DNA of 64,000 nucleotides from TH-plancto1 sp043777375 (GTDB lineage Bacteria; Planctomycetota; Planctomycetia; Planctomycetales; Planctomycetaceae): positions 1 through 64,000 of the forward strand of contig JAYWHX010000016.1 in the NCBI GenBank assembly GCA_043777375.1. The letters run 5' to 3'. The notes under the pieces are model-generated. The model ran no database searches, had not been told where the DNA came from, and saw only the letters and a list, made by a program, of their open reading frames with translations. This document shows, piece by piece, positions 52,195 to 62,053 of this stretch. The first letter of the stretch is position 1; every line of letters starts with the position of its first letter. The translations under genes were made by a program, and so were the position numbers.

Positions 52195-53658
52195 TTACGG
52201 CAGATCGCTGACGGTGATGGCGCGGAACGAGGCATCGGTGCCGGGGTCGTGGCCTTGCAGGCTGAAGTGCCCGGCGTCGAGACGCAGGCCCTTGCGCGGG
52301 TTCGGGTCGGGTTTGCGAGTGTCTTCCCAGTGGACGACGGCGTAACCGTGGACGTAGGTGGAGAATCGCGGGCCGCTGGCGATGAGGGTGACGGTGGACC
52401 ACTCTATGTCACCGGTGACGATTCGGCGAGCGTTGATGCGGCGGAAGATGGCCCCGGTGCCCGCGTTAGTAGGAGGGCCGACGTGTCGCAAATTAGCACC
52501 CCGAATTACATAATCTAATGCGGATCCATTCGGGTAGGGATAGTCAATTCCATGTTTTTCATCCCAAGCCTTATTCTCTTCGAACAACGACTTGTGAGAA
52601 TTATCCACCTGCATCTCATACCCGTTCGATTTCGCCTTCTCGGTCCCGGCCTCAGAGCGGAAGAAGACCCCCGTGTTGACTACTTCAGCATTTGTGCGAA
52701 CCTGAGCCTGCAACACAAAATCCTTATGCTGAGATTCCGACTCCAGGAACCCTTCCCCGCCCTTCACATGGATCGTGCCGTCCTCCACCGTGAACTCCCC
52801 CTTCGAGCCGGGAACGGTTCGCCAGCCAGCCAAATCGGTCCTGTTGAACAGCGGCTTCTGGTTCAGTGGCTTCAGGGCGATGTTCTTGAACTCGATCTTG
52901 CTGGCGTTCTTTTGCAGGCCGATCAGCCCAGACCGGCGGGCCTCGGGACGGGTGTCGTCGTAGGTGCAGACTTCTTTTCCATCGAGCAACACCGTGATCT
53001 TCGTCGCTTCCGCTGTCAGCAAGAACGTGTGCCAGTCGCCCGAGCCTTGGATCGGCTCTGCTCCCTTTTGAATCCCGACGATCGCCCCGGTCAGATATCC
53101 TTCGGGGTGTGCGTCCACGATGTTGACCTCGTAGCACTCCTTCTGCACATCTTTCGGATCGGCCAACGACCGCAGGAAGACTCCGCTGTTGCCCCCAGCT
53201 GCCATGCGGAAATCGCAACGGAATTTGTAATCCGCAAACGGGGTGTAAGTCAGCAGTAGCCCCTTCGGCCCGCTATCGGCGGTGATCGAGCCCTCGGCCA
53301 CGGCCCAGTTCACTTCGGGTGCGTTGGACTCCCAGCCGAACAGCGAGTGCCCATCGAATAGAGAGATCCAACCCTCCGCAATTTCCGCGTCGGTCAGCGG
53401 ATTGAAGTAAGGAACAACTGGACCAGATGGGGCGACATCCTTCAGCGGGTCATTCTTGGCAGCTGGCTTGGCGACAGGGGTGCCGTTCTCTTTCTCACTG
53501 ACGGCGACCTCATTGTTAACGGCCTTTTGAACCGCACTTTCAAGCTCCTCTAGGGCCTGCTTGTCGGCAGGAGTCACCACATCAGTCCCGGGATTACAGC
53601 CACTCAACACTCCCGGGATCAGCATGCTCCAGAGGAAGCAAATCATCATTCGGCTCAT
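52195..53658 (-). CDS. Lipoprotein with two DUF1080 domains
   Basis: A 487-residue exported protein. The N-terminus WSMLIPGVLSGC is a lipoprotein signal with the lipobox cysteine. After a linker come two concanavalin-like DUF1080 (3-keto-disaccharide hydrolase) domains: the first opens WISLFDGHSLFGWE with GNSGVFLRSLADP, the second opens LFNRTDLAGWRTVPG with NTGVFFRSEAG. Members are thought to act on glycosides, and planctomycetes have many. A strong palindrome follows the gene. The next gene upstream on the same strand is 428 bases away. Confidence 0.9.
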   Translation of the reverse strand: MSRMMICFLWSMLIPGVLSGCNPGTDVVTPADKQALEELESAVQKAVNNEVAVSEKENGTPVAKPAAKNDPLKDVAPSGPVVPYFNPLTDAEIAEGWISLFDGHSLFGWESNAPEVNWAVAEGSITADSGPKGLLLTYTPFADYKFRCDFRMAAGGNSGVFLRSLADPKDVQKECYEVNIVDAHPEGYLTGAIVGIQKGAEPIQGSGDWHTFLLTAEATKITVLLDGKEVCTYDDTRPEARRSGLIGLQKNASKIEFKNIALKPLNQKPLFNRTDLAGWRTVPGSKGEFTVEDGTIHVKGGEGFLESESQHKDFVLQAQVRTNAEVVNTGVFFRSEAGTEKAKSNGYEMQVDNSHKSLFEENKAWDEKHGIDYPYPNGSALDYVIRGANLRHVGPPTNAGTGAIFRRINARRIVTGDIEWSTVTLIASGPRFSTYVHGYAVVHWEDTRKPDPNPRKGLRLDAGHFSLQGHDPGTDASFRAITVSDLP

Positions 53659-54086
53659 GGTGGATAGTCCAATCAGGAGGATCAGGGATTGATGCAGAAT
53701 AGGAACATTTGACAGAAGAATCGAAGTCGCTGCCAGACCCCAGCGAGCGGGTGGACGTCAGTCCCCCGTGCTAGGGCGACGCGACTTCACCAAACAGTCA
53801 AGGCATTCCATCGGCGATGATCCCAGCCGCGAAGCTGCGACAGCAAGTAGCCGCAGGCGATAGCCTACGGTATTGGTGGAGAGATCAGACGCAGCAGCGA
53901 AGCGGCGACAGGGGGATGTGTCCACGCACTCTCTGTCGCAGCTTCGCTGCTGCAATTCACGGCAAACATCATCCTTGGGCTGACGCCCAAGGCTACATGC
54001 TGCCGTCGCTTCGCGACTCCAGATCGTTGTTCCCAGGGCGAGATACGCGAATTGGCACGTCGGGCAAGCCCAACAGCTAACGCTCA
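53659..54086. other. Repeat-bearing spacer
   Basis: This 428-base spacer lies between the DUF1080 and serine-hydrolase genes. No convincing coding frame is seen. It contains a palindrome (53891-53953), a small hairpin CCTTGGGC-TGAC-GCCCAAGG (53973-53992), and a third GCTGCGACAGC-type fragment at 53837-53847. It is probably a repeat cluster. Confidence 0.5.
53891..53953. repeat. Palindrome (GCAGCAGCGAAGC type)
   Basis: Arms 53891-53911 and 53933-53953 are reverse complements at 20 of 21 positions around a 21-base loop. Confidence 0.78.
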
Positions 54087-55187
54087 CTACGGGGCCGCTT
54101 TCACTTCCAGTTTCCCGAGTGTCTCTTTGAGCTTCGCCTGCTCCTCGGCGTTCTCGGGAAGTGGGCCATCCATGAAGGCGGGCAGCAGGAAATCCCACAC
54201 GACATTCAGCTGCGCTTGCATATCGCCCGTGTTGGCGGTGATCGCGATGACGACATCTTTCTCCGGGATCACGATGCAGAACTGGCCGTCCTTGCCATCG
54301 CCGCGAAAGGCGTTGTGGCGACAGCGCCAGAACTGGAACCCGTAGCCTTGGTCCCAGTCCTTGACCGGGTCGCTGCCGTTAGAAACTTGCTTCGAGGTCG
54401 CCATCGCAATCCACTCGGGCGAGATCAGCTGCTGGCCATTCCACTGCCCCTGTTGCAGGTAGAGCTGGCCGAACTTGGCGATGTCTTCGGTCCGCACATG
54501 CAGGCCGTAGCCGCCGAGAGAGATCCCTTCCGGGTTGGCGTCCCACTGGGGATTCTCGATCCCGAGCGGGTCAAACAGACGCGGCTTCAGGTACTCCAGC
54601 ACCGTCTGCCCGGTGGTCTTCTGGACAATGGCCGACAGCATGAACGTGGCAGGCGTGTTGTACTGAAAGTGCGACCCTGGCTTGTGCGGCACGGGGTGAT
54701 TGAGGAAGGTCTTCACCCAGGTTGAGTCCGTGATCTCCCGCACCTTGGCCTCGTCCTGGTGCCCGGTCGACATCGTCAACAGGTCGCGGACCCGCATGGC
54801 CTTGAGCTTGTCCGAGGGCTGGGCCGGTGCGTCCTCGGGAAAGAACTTCAGCACCGGATCATCAATGCTGAACTTCCCCTCGGCCACAGCCATCCCGACA
54901 GCTGTGGAGGTGAAACTCTTGCTGAGAGACCACAGCACATGCCGCTTGTCCGCAGCTTCGGGCTTCCACCAGCCCTCGGCGACGACTTGTCCGTGTCGGA
55001 GTACCATGATGCTATGCATCGTGTGGACCTTCTCATTCGCTGCGTCCACGAACTTGCGGATCTGAGCGGACGAGACCCCCTGGGATTCGGGAGTGCTGCG
55101 TGGGAGAGCGATCGGCTCTGCAAACAGGACAGGCGCGAGAGACATTGTCACTCCGCACAGAAATGCCAGATGTCCGAATCGGAGCAT
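54087..55187 (-). CDS. Exported beta-lactamase-fold serine hydrolase
   Basis: A 366-residue serine hydrolase of the beta-lactamase/penicillin-binding-protein superfamily (PF00144-like; nearest kind 6-aminohexanoate-dimer-hydrolase-like). A signal peptide (LAFLCGVTMSLAPVLF) is followed by the S-x-x-K motif in WSLSKSFTS (Ser87, Lys90), the second-motif tyrosine in FQYNTPATF and the H/K-x-G-like end region (FRGDGKDGQFCIV). It could be an esterase or peptidase; the substrate is unknown. ATG at 55187. Not obviously in an operon. Confidence 0.85.
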   Translation of the reverse strand: MLRFGHLAFLCGVTMSLAPVLFAEPIALPRSTPESQGVSSAQIRKFVDAANEKVHTMHSIMVLRHGQVVAEGWWKPEAADKRHVLWSLSKSFTSTAVGMAVAEGKFSIDDPVLKFFPEDAPAQPSDKLKAMRVRDLLTMSTGHQDEAKVREITDSTWVKTFLNHPVPHKPGSHFQYNTPATFMLSAIVQKTTGQTVLEYLKPRLFDPLGIENPQWDANPEGISLGGYGLHVRTEDIAKFGQLYLQQGQWNGQQLISPEWIAMATSKQVSNGSDPVKDWDQGYGFQFWRCRHNAFRGDGKDGQFCIVIPEKDVVIAITANTGDMQAQLNVVWDFLLPAFMDGPLPENAEEQAKLKETLGKLEVKAAP

Positions 55188-55339
55188 ATGCCACCTGAGG
55201 AAAAATGGTGTTGGTCACGGCGACACCAGCGAAAAGATCGAGTCGACTCGAATCCGTACTGGTGAGGGCTTCCCCTGCGAAGTAGACTAGCACTCCACCC
55301 TTCGATTGTCTCCGGTTCCGTGCTTCTGCGTCTGTGCCG

Positions 55340-56506
55340 ATGAGTAACTGGATTTCCAAAGCCACGAATGCCTTCAAAGGGGACGACTCATCGTCTTCCC
55401 AGGCGTTCGAATTGTTTTGTGACTGTGGGCAGAAGCACACGGGTTTACGGCGAGCCAAATGGCAGCGGATTGTCTGCCGGGCGTGTGGTGGATCGCTGTT
55501 TGTCCTCCAACGCGATGTGTACCCCCCGCCGAAGGAAAAGCCCGAGCTGCGACCCTCCCGCGCCGTCGTGGAGGAAGACTCACCACCGGTGGAAGAACCA
55601 GTGGATGAGTTTGATGTGCCAGCACCTGCTCCCCGTGAAAAATCACGTCCGAAGCAGATCGCCCCAGCAACAGAGAGTCGTCCCAAGCGGACATTGCCAC
55701 CGATCGTGGCGGCTCCGTCGCTCACTCCGCTCAAATCGCAAGGCGGGTTTTGGAAGCCATTTCGGCTGGTGATCGCGGTGATTGCGATCCTGAGCACGGT
55801 CACTGGCTTTGTCATGTACCAGTCCTCCCAGCGCAGCTCGGCGGAGAGGTCACTCAAAACGGCGATTGATGAGATCAAAGACGCCCTCCTGCGTGGCGAA
55901 TGGGTCGCAGCTCGCAATCAGCTGGAGATCGCCGTCGCCGCGTATGATCGCCTTGGACGCGATGATGCCGACGCTCTCCGTTATCGCCAGCAACTGCGAG
56001 AGACGACAGCGATGACGAGTCTGTTATCTCAACCGCTGAGCGACCTGCTCACCGAGGCGGGTGTGGCTCAGGCTGCGGGTGAAGAGAAACTGGCGGCGTT
56101 TCAGTTTCAGGCCAAGGGACAGTGGTTGTTTGTCGAGGGGCAAGCAGAGCCGCTTCTGGGGGACAAGAAGAGCGCGAGAGTGCAGTATCGAATCCCCTTG
56201 CCGATCACCGTTGGAACTGAAAACTTGCCCGTGGAAGTGGTGATCGTCTCCGCTGAGCTCTCCCGACTGATGATGAAATCGGATTTGGAAACGGTGATCG
56301 TGGCCGTTCGCATCGAAGCCGTTCGTCTGAGCGAGGACCAATCGACATGGCAGATTCTCGCTGAACCGGAATCAGCAGTGCTCTGGGCCAATGCGCAGAC
56401 CTACGAGGGAATTGGTTACACCAAGGAGGAGGCCGCCCAAGTCGCGGGGGTCCTCGCCAGTCAGTCCAAGAGTCTGGGAGTGACCGATGATGCCAAGGCC
56501 GAGTGA
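55340..56506 (+). CDS. Membrane protein with N-terminal zinc-ribbon-like motif
   Basis: A 388-residue protein that I do not recognise. Residues about 20-55 contain FCDCGQKHTG and VCRACGGSLFV, a four-cysteine ribbon. A Pro/Glu/Arg-rich linker follows, then one membrane helix (LVIAVIAILSTVTGFVMY), then a helical region and a beta-rich C-terminal domain (GEWVAARNQLEIAVAAYDRL, QGLWLFVEGQ-like QWLFVEGQAEPLLGDKKSA). Topology suggests a cytoplasmic ribbon and an extracytoplasmic sensor. It overlaps the next gene by 20 bases, so they are coupled. ATG at 55340 preferred over GTG at 55334. Confidence 0.72.
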   Translation: MSNWISKATNAFKGDDSSSSQAFELFCDCGQKHTGLRRAKWQRIVCRACGGSLFVLQRDVYPPPKEKPELRPSRAVVEEDSPPVEEPVDEFDVPAPAPREKSRPKQIAPATESRPKRTLPPIVAAPSLTPLKSQGGFWKPFRLVIAVIAILSTVTGFVMYQSSQRSSAERSLKTAIDEIKDALLRGEWVAARNQLEIAVAAYDRLGRDDADALRYRQQLRETTAMTSLLSQPLSDLLTEAGVAQAAGEEKLAAFQFQAKGQWLFVEGQAEPLLGDKKSARVQYRIPLPITVGTENLPVEVVIVSAELSRLMMKSDLETVIVAVRIEAVRLSEDQSTWQILAEPESAVLWANAQTYEGIGYTKEEAAQVAGVLASQSKSLGVTDDAKAE

Positions 56507-58139
56507 AAACTTGATTCGCTCGCTCGCTCTTCAGGTGCGCGCCTCGATCACTCGATCGAAATGGATGCTCTATGGAATCTTGGCATGGGCCTGTTTCTCA
56601 CTGGCCTCGATGGCACACGCTGAGACGACTCAGACCTTGGAAGAGTTTCTGGCACTCCGATCCAAGTGGCCCTCTCTGGTGGGGACGACTCTGCAGATCG
56701 AGGGTCGCTATTCCATCTTTTCCACATCGCAAGTCTCGGCGTCTCTGTTCCGCATGGAGAAGTGCGATCTCGAATTCATCATGGCACGCTCGTTTCCGAA
56801 TCCCACCGGTGATTCTAAATCGATCCTGATTAAGGGACGACTGGAGAAGCGGGACAGCAAGCTCGTCTTTGTGGTGAGCGAGTTGCAGCCTCAGGTCAGC
56901 GATGTCGATCGATTCCGCGGGCTCCGTGGCAAAGTGCCATCGAACAAGCCGGAGGAGTGGTACAAGCTGGCGGACTGGGGTTCGAATCGAGCCAAATTCT
57001 ACCGCGATGACCTCCTGAAGAAGCAGGCGGTCGATGCCTTTCGGCAGGGCGTGCTCGCGGAGCATCGCGCCCTGAATCCGCCGACCCCTGCGGCACTGCG
57101 CGACTTGGCGTTGAAGCTGTCGAGTTGGGATGCCGATCCACTTCTCCAGCAGGAGTTTCAGCACGAAGCCTTTTGGGTGGAGTTCAATGCGATTCTGAAA
57201 GAGAGCCGCCAAGGGGACGGAGAACTGCTGACGGAAATCCCGAAACAGCTGCCGGGTACGGATCAAACGTTGACGCCGGCGGACGAGACAACGCGAGAGT
57301 TGTATTTGAAATCGCCCTTGGTGGAATTCCAAAAGGCAGACCCGGATCAGAGGAAGAAATTGGCGCGAGCGTTCTATGTCGAGGTCTTGAAGACCCGCAT
57401 CTTGCGTGACGCCTCAGCGGATGGGAAGAATGGTTACGAGATCGCTTCACGGATCGAGAAGCAGCTGCCCGAGTATCAGTCATTAGGGCCGGAGTACCGT
57501 CTGAAAGAGCAGTCGTACCACCTGGACCGCGTCGGGGCGATGACGCGCAAGGAGATGACGGAACTCGTCGCCAAATTTGAACCACTGGATGTCGCCCCAT
57601 ATTTGCGGGAGTTGAAGTTACAGTGGCTGGCGGAGAAGGAGAAACAGATTGACCCCCAAAGCGCCGTGGCTCTGGTGGATTTGGGAGAAGACTCTCTGGT
57701 CATTTTGAATGATGAAGCCGGGGCGATTCGTTTTTATCAAAAAGCCTACGCGGTCGCCCCACAAACGCAGGTGATTTCCGACTGGTTGGTGGAGCACGGA
57801 ATGGTCCTGCACGGTGGTGCATGGATTCCCAAAGGGGCTGTTCCAGCACCGCCATTGGACGCGATTGGTGCTGCAGTGCGGGAGGGGTTGGTGCGTGAAG
57901 GGATGACCACAGAACAAGTGAGATCGGCACTGGGGGCCGATCCGGCACGCAAAACCCGGATTGCCACCAGCTCGCACTTGCAGGAGTGGTGGCTGTATGA
58001 GGACCATGGCCTGTCGATCCAGTTCACTCGTCGCCGTCGCCCCGAAGCGGCGGTCGTGACGAAGGTCATGACGCTGACAGCTCAGAAGCGCCCCGTAAAA
58101 GTCGAACCAGTGAAGCCTGTCGGAGCAGAGGGGTTTTAG
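56487..58139 (+). CDS. Exported protein of unknown function
   Basis: A 550-residue protein with a signal-like helix (YGILAWACFSLASMAHA) after a basic N-terminus of about 27 residues. A beta-rich N-terminal part (TTLQIEGRYSIFSTSQVSAS, KSILIKGRLEKRDSKLVFVV) looks like an OB-type fold. A helical middle follows (LALKLSSWDADPLLQQEFQ), and a C-terminal end has a DUF-like SmpA/OmlA-like motif (EGMTTEQVRSALG, EWWLYEDHGLSIQF). The 20-base overlap with the preceding gene indicates joint function. No catalytic motif is seen. Confidence 0.7.
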   Translation: MMPRPSENLIRSLALQVRASITRSKWMLYGILAWACFSLASMAHAETTQTLEEFLALRSKWPSLVGTTLQIEGRYSIFSTSQVSASLFRMEKCDLEFIMARSFPNPTGDSKSILIKGRLEKRDSKLVFVVSELQPQVSDVDRFRGLRGKVPSNKPEEWYKLADWGSNRAKFYRDDLLKKQAVDAFRQGVLAEHRALNPPTPAALRDLALKLSSWDADPLLQQEFQHEAFWVEFNAILKESRQGDGELLTEIPKQLPGTDQTLTPADETTRELYLKSPLVEFQKADPDQRKKLARAFYVEVLKTRILRDASADGKNGYEIASRIEKQLPEYQSLGPEYRLKEQSYHLDRVGAMTRKEMTELVAKFEPLDVAPYLRELKLQWLAEKEKQIDPQSAVALVDLGEDSLVILNDEAGAIRFYQKAYAVAPQTQVISDWLVEHGMVLHGGAWIPKGAVPAPPLDAIGAAVREGLVREGMTTEQVRSALGADPARKTRIATSSHLQEWWLYEDHGLSIQFTRRRRPEAAVVTKVMTLTAQKRPVKVEPVKPVGAEGF

Positions 58140-58358
58140 GGGAGCGATCAACAGCTAGAGACTGCCTGACAATCACTGGCTGATGGCTAGGAGTCTCCCT
58201 CTCTGGCTGACCGCCGACCACTTCGCCTCAGTAACAGCAGCCTATTGATTCGCAGACAGCGGGCGGGGATGATGCTTTCGTTGACCCAACATTCGATTCT
58301 GCGAGGTGGACCAGTGGGTGGTCGCCCACCGAGTTCGGTCTTGAAACAAGGCTCTGAC

Positions 58359-60257
58359 ATGGCTGTCATTCGCTGGTTCGCACTGCTTGTCATTCTCGCT
58401 TCGACGAACGGTTTTGCCTTCGCTGAAGAACTCTACGAGTTGACGGTCCCCAGCCGCCCTGACCTGACATCACAGGCTCAACTCGAAGGCGCCCGCCTGA
58501 CAGTTCAAGACTCGACGGGCTCCACATTCATCTACAACCGACATCCCGCGTTCGACACCACTGATGGTGAACTGCTCGGGTTTCGCTCAGTGACAGCTGG
58601 GGCCTCACTCCGCTGGCCGGTCTTGGGAGCGGGCAGTATGTGGATCGGTGACCTCGGCGGGACGATGTGGCGGAAGAGCTTGCAAAGCGTAAATCGTGTC
58701 GGCGGTGGAGGGTTGCCCGGCGGTCCGCCGACTGTCTGGGGACCTGGCGGGGTGGCGTGTCTGCCTGTGAGTGCGACAGCGTCCTGGGTCGCCCATGTGG
58801 GCAGTGATGGAAAGCTCCGTTGCTTCTTAGGAGACGCAGGCAATTGGAAGTATCGTGAGCTGCCGCTTTCGACGCTGCTGATTCCGGGGGCTCCGCTGGT
58901 GATGTCCCCCACGAGCGGAGCGTGGCCCGCAATTCTGACCATTGGGCCCATGGGGAAGATGCTGTCGATCATCGATGGGTCGGTCGTTCATGTGGTCACT
59001 CCCAGTGTGAATTTTCCACCGGGAGGGCATATCGAGTTCCTCCAAATCGGTCCGCACGGGCATGCCTTCTCCGTCGATACCCAGGGGCGACTATGGGATG
59101 TTGATGTTGAAACTCACACCGCCGTTCTCGTCGAACCCGCCCCCGGAGCGTTTCCGCCCGGTGCCCCACTGGCCGTGCTGATGGATGGGACGTTTCCTGT
59201 CGTGACTGCGGTCAACACCGCCAGCGTGATGCTGGCTTACGGACGCACTTCAACGGGCTGGGTGCCTGCGACAGTGGGGGCCGGATTCACTCCCGGCACA
59301 AACATCGCCTCAGCGACACTGACGACATCTCTCGGTCCCGAGTTGCATGTCGCTGCGGTGAACTGGGCTGGACAGCTTCAGCTGTGGACCAAAGTCGGCG
59401 CGACCTGGACCGTGACGACGATCCCGACTGTGCTGCTGGCTCCGGGGTCACCGGTGGAAATTGGGCAATCGTATTTTGGGCCGCTGCTGTCGGCGATCGG
59501 TGCGGACGGGATTTGGCATGCGTGGAGCTTCGCACTGCCGGGAGGGTGGAGCGACACGGCGATTGGACCGGGCTACACGCTGGGCGCTCCGCTGGCAATT
59601 CTGCATGACTTGGGAACGTTGTTCACCGTGGATTCGATGGGGCGGCTGATTGTGGCTTACTTCGATGCACGAGGCTGGAATGTGTCCTATGCGGTGCCAT
59701 CCATGGACTACACACCCCAGCTGGTCAGTCGACGAGTGATTCCAAATCCGGAGCTGCCCCCCGCTCAAGTCGCATTTCTGAACTCGTCCGAAGATGACTT
59801 GATCCTGCAAATCGTCGATCAGTTCGAGCCTCGACAGCCGGAGGAGATCAAGATTCCCAAACGCGGTGAGTCGACACACCTGCTGGCTCGCGATTCCGGC
59901 AGCACACTGGAAGAGGTCTACCTCGCCCCTGGACCCGCAGGGAGAATGATTGAGCAGACGCAGACCTACCCCATTCCTCCGCAGCAGCGATACACCCTCG
60001 TCGCATGGTCGGACAAGGTGACCTATCGCTACATCGACAACCGGAAGAGTAAGCCGCAGGGGATGCTGCCCAGCTTCGATTTGAAAACACATGTCAGCCT
60101 GGGAGTCATCCCTATCCCGCCCGGACCGCTGCTGCGTGATGGTGAGATTCTGGACATCCCGGCCATTGCGAAGCAGACCAACAATCCCGGAGCTGCCCGC
60201 TTCTTTCCCCAGCCCGTGTCGCCTCCAGTGACGATTGAGAAGCCGTCGGCTCCGTAG
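58359..60257 (+). CDS. Secreted propeller-like repeat protein
   Basis: A 632-residue exported protein of unknown function. A signal peptide (RWFALLVILASTNGFAFA) precedes at least six repeats of about 45 residues with a P-G-x-P-L/I ... G-x-L/A-x-x-W pattern: LLIPGAPLVMSPT, NFPPGGHIEFLQIG, AFPPGAPLAVLMDG, GFTPGTNIASATLT, LLAPGSPVEIGQS and GYTLGAPLAILHDL. Repeats of this size suggest beta-propeller blades, as in fucose lectins, but this is inferred. The C-terminal part (after about 460) differs and ends in Pro-rich sequence. ATG at 58359 has AAGG about 8 bases upstream. Confidence 0.78.
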   Translation: MAVIRWFALLVILASTNGFAFAEELYELTVPSRPDLTSQAQLEGARLTVQDSTGSTFIYNRHPAFDTTDGELLGFRSVTAGASLRWPVLGAGSMWIGDLGGTMWRKSLQSVNRVGGGGLPGGPPTVWGPGGVACLPVSATASWVAHVGSDGKLRCFLGDAGNWKYRELPLSTLLIPGAPLVMSPTSGAWPAILTIGPMGKMLSIIDGSVVHVVTPSVNFPPGGHIEFLQIGPHGHAFSVDTQGRLWDVDVETHTAVLVEPAPGAFPPGAPLAVLMDGTFPVVTAVNTASVMLAYGRTSTGWVPATVGAGFTPGTNIASATLTTSLGPELHVAAVNWAGQLQLWTKVGATWTVTTIPTVLLAPGSPVEIGQSYFGPLLSAIGADGIWHAWSFALPGGWSDTAIGPGYTLGAPLAILHDLGTLFTVDSMGRLIVAYFDARGWNVSYAVPSMDYTPQLVSRRVIPNPELPPAQVAFLNSSEDDLILQIVDQFEPRQPEEIKIPKRGESTHLLARDSGSTLEEVYLAPGPAGRMIEQTQTYPIPPQQRYTLVAWSDKVTYRYIDNRKSKPQGMLPSFDLKTHVSLGVIPIPPGPLLRDGEILDIPAIAKQTNNPGAARFFPQPVSPPVTIEKPSAP

Positions 60258-60310
60258 TTCGTGCCGACTCCGGGCTCCTCGACTTCTGGCGAACGCAGCG
60301 ACCGATGACC

Positions 60311-60820
60311 TTATGCAGCTCGACTGACCACACACGTCACCGGTGTTCGCAGAGATTGGGCGACGACGCAGTAGCGTTCCGTCAACTCCTGCAACTTGGC
60401 CAGCGCGGCGTCATCGGCTGTCGTACTCAGCTGGATCACGATTCGAATGGCGGAGAAACCAACGGGGCAATCGCGGCTGACACCCATTGTGCCGCGAAAA
60501 TCGAGGTCTCCCTCCGCGCGGATCTGGCCCTGTGTGAACTCGATCCCCATGGCGGTGGAGACAACACACGCAGTGGTGCCCGCACAGCCGATCAAGGCTT
60601 CCAGCAGCATTAGAGCACTACACGCCCAGCGTCCATCCCCGCCAGTCAGTTCGTGCAGTCCCGCTTCGATGACCGGTCCTCGCCCCGTCGGAATGCGGCA
60701 CACACACTGCTCGCGATCGAGTTCCCCGGTTGCGACCAGGACCGCCTGAGCTGAGGCAGGGGCCTCGCGGAACCGGGCCTTGATCGGAGCCTGCATCGAG
60801 CGAAGTTGTTCAGGTGTCAT
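60311..60820 (-). CDS. OsmC-family peroxide-handling protein
   Basis: A 169-residue OsmC/Ohr-like protein. The two catalytic-type cysteines are in LIGCAGTTACVV and ERYCVVAQSL, which fits the family's thiol-based hydroperoxide reduction. GGDGRWACSALMLLEAL and the C-terminal end fit OsmC layout. ATG at 60820 follows AGGA by 7 bases; an open frame continues to 60862 without support. It lies downstream of the peptide transporter genes on the same strand but is separated by 89 bases. Confidence 0.82.
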   Translation of the reverse strand: MTPEQLRSMQAPIKARFREAPASAQAVLVATGELDREQCVCRIPTGRGPVIEAGLHELTGGDGRWACSALMLLEALIGCAGTTACVVSTAMGIEFTQGQIRAEGDLDFRGTMGVSRDCPVGFSAIRIVIQLSTTADDAALAKLQELTERYCVVAQSLRTPVTCVVSRAA

Positions 60821-60909
60821 CGAGGGTTCCTGTGATCCATGCGTCGTACCGAGACGTGCCACACGCAGCGGGGACGGGCAAGAGTGCCCATCCTACGGGG
60901 AAACTCACA

Positions 60910-62007
60910 CTACCGCCCTCCATCGCGAAGGCGTGGGTCGGTCGCTTCTTGCAGCGCCTCGCCAATGACGTTGTACGCCAGCACGGTCAGGAACACGGCC
61001 AGACCGGGATACACCGTCAACCACCACAGCTGATAATTGCCATGGGCCGAGCTGAGGACGCTGCCCCAGCTGGGGTTCGGCGGCGGTGCCCCGAAGCCGA
61101 GGAAGCTGAGGGAGTTCTCGAGCAGGATGGCTGAGGCGATGCCGAACGTGATCGGCACGAGCACCGGGGCCAGCGCGTTGGGCAGGATGTAGCGCAGGAT
61201 GATCTTGATCTGCGAGATTCCCGAGACACGGGCCGCCGCGACGTAGTCAGCTTGCTTGATCTTCAGGAACTCGGCCCGCATTAGCCGCGCGATGCCCGTC
61301 CAGCCGGTGGCCCCAATGATGACCATCGTATGCCAGATCGTCGGCTTCTGGATCAGTGACCAGAGAGCCAGAATCAGCACCAGTGTCGGCACACACATCA
61401 CCACCTCTGTGAACCGGCTCAGCAGCGTGTCGATCCAGCCGCCGAAGTACCCGCTGACAGCCCCGACCAGCAGTCCAATCGCCGTCGCGATTCCCATCGA
61501 GACGAAGCCGACCAGCAGTGCAATCCGCGTTCCGTGGACCATCTTGGCAAAGATGTCGACGCCGATCTCGTCCGTGCCGAACCAGTTCATGCCGGTCGGT
61601 CCGCTCTGGTCGCCGCGCGGATTGCCGGGGCGGTCTGGCCACTCTTTGTCCTCGACGCGGCGGTACGGATCGTTGAACGACAAGGGCCAGATCGCCCAGC
61701 TCTCGGGGTCTTTTTTCGGCAGGCTCAGCGGGTAGCGTTTGCGAAACTTGTCCTTCTGGAAGATGGGGTTCTCCCACGACTCGTTGAGGTAACTCATCGC
61801 TGGAAAATAGTAGTGCCCCTTGTACTTGCAGATGATCGGCTTCGTCCCGGCAATCGCGGGCGAGAATAGTGCCACCAGGGCCAGCAGCAGCACAATCATC
61901 AGTGCCGCCACAGCTTCCTTGCGACGCATAAACCGCCGCCAGGTTTCTTTCCAGAAACCGATCGATTGGTGCGTGGGACGTGAGGTGGATGGTAGTGGCG
62001 TAGTCAT
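60910..62007 (-). CDS. Peptide ABC transporter permease, OppC/DppC type
   Basis: A 365-residue permease of the BPD family. The N-terminal helix (AVAALMIVLLLALVALFSPA) is followed by an extracytoplasmic insert of about 100 residues with many charged residues. The core then shows NWFGTDEIGVDIFAKMVHGTR, the family's signature, with GARVSGISQ-like AARVSGISQIKIILRYILPN. The ending NVIGEALQEATDPRLRD is typical of OppC. It makes the inner-membrane channel with the next permease. A long imperfect palindrome lies in the 218-base gap to it. Confidence 0.9.
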   Translation of the reverse strand: MTTPLPSTSRPTHQSIGFWKETWRRFMRRKEAVAALMIVLLLALVALFSPAIAGTKPIICKYKGHYYFPAMSYLNESWENPIFQKDKFRKRYPLSLPKKDPESWAIWPLSFNDPYRRVEDKEWPDRPGNPRGDQSGPTGMNWFGTDEIGVDIFAKMVHGTRIALLVGFVSMGIATAIGLLVGAVSGYFGGWIDTLLSRFTEVVMCVPTLVLILALWSLIQKPTIWHTMVIIGATGWTGIARLMRAEFLKIKQADYVAAARVSGISQIKIILRYILPNALAPVLVPITFGIASAILLENSLSFLGFGAPPPNPSWGSVLSSAHGNYQLWWLTVYPGLAVFLTVLAYNVIGEALQEATDPRLRDGGR

Positions 62008-62053
62008 GGACTGAAGCTTCGAATCTTGTTATCGAAATCAGGGCCGAGGATTC

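Noticed and set aside
51952..52518. 188-codon frame on the plus strand
   Set aside because: It covers two palindromes and the 3' part of the DUF1080 gene, so it is a shadow.
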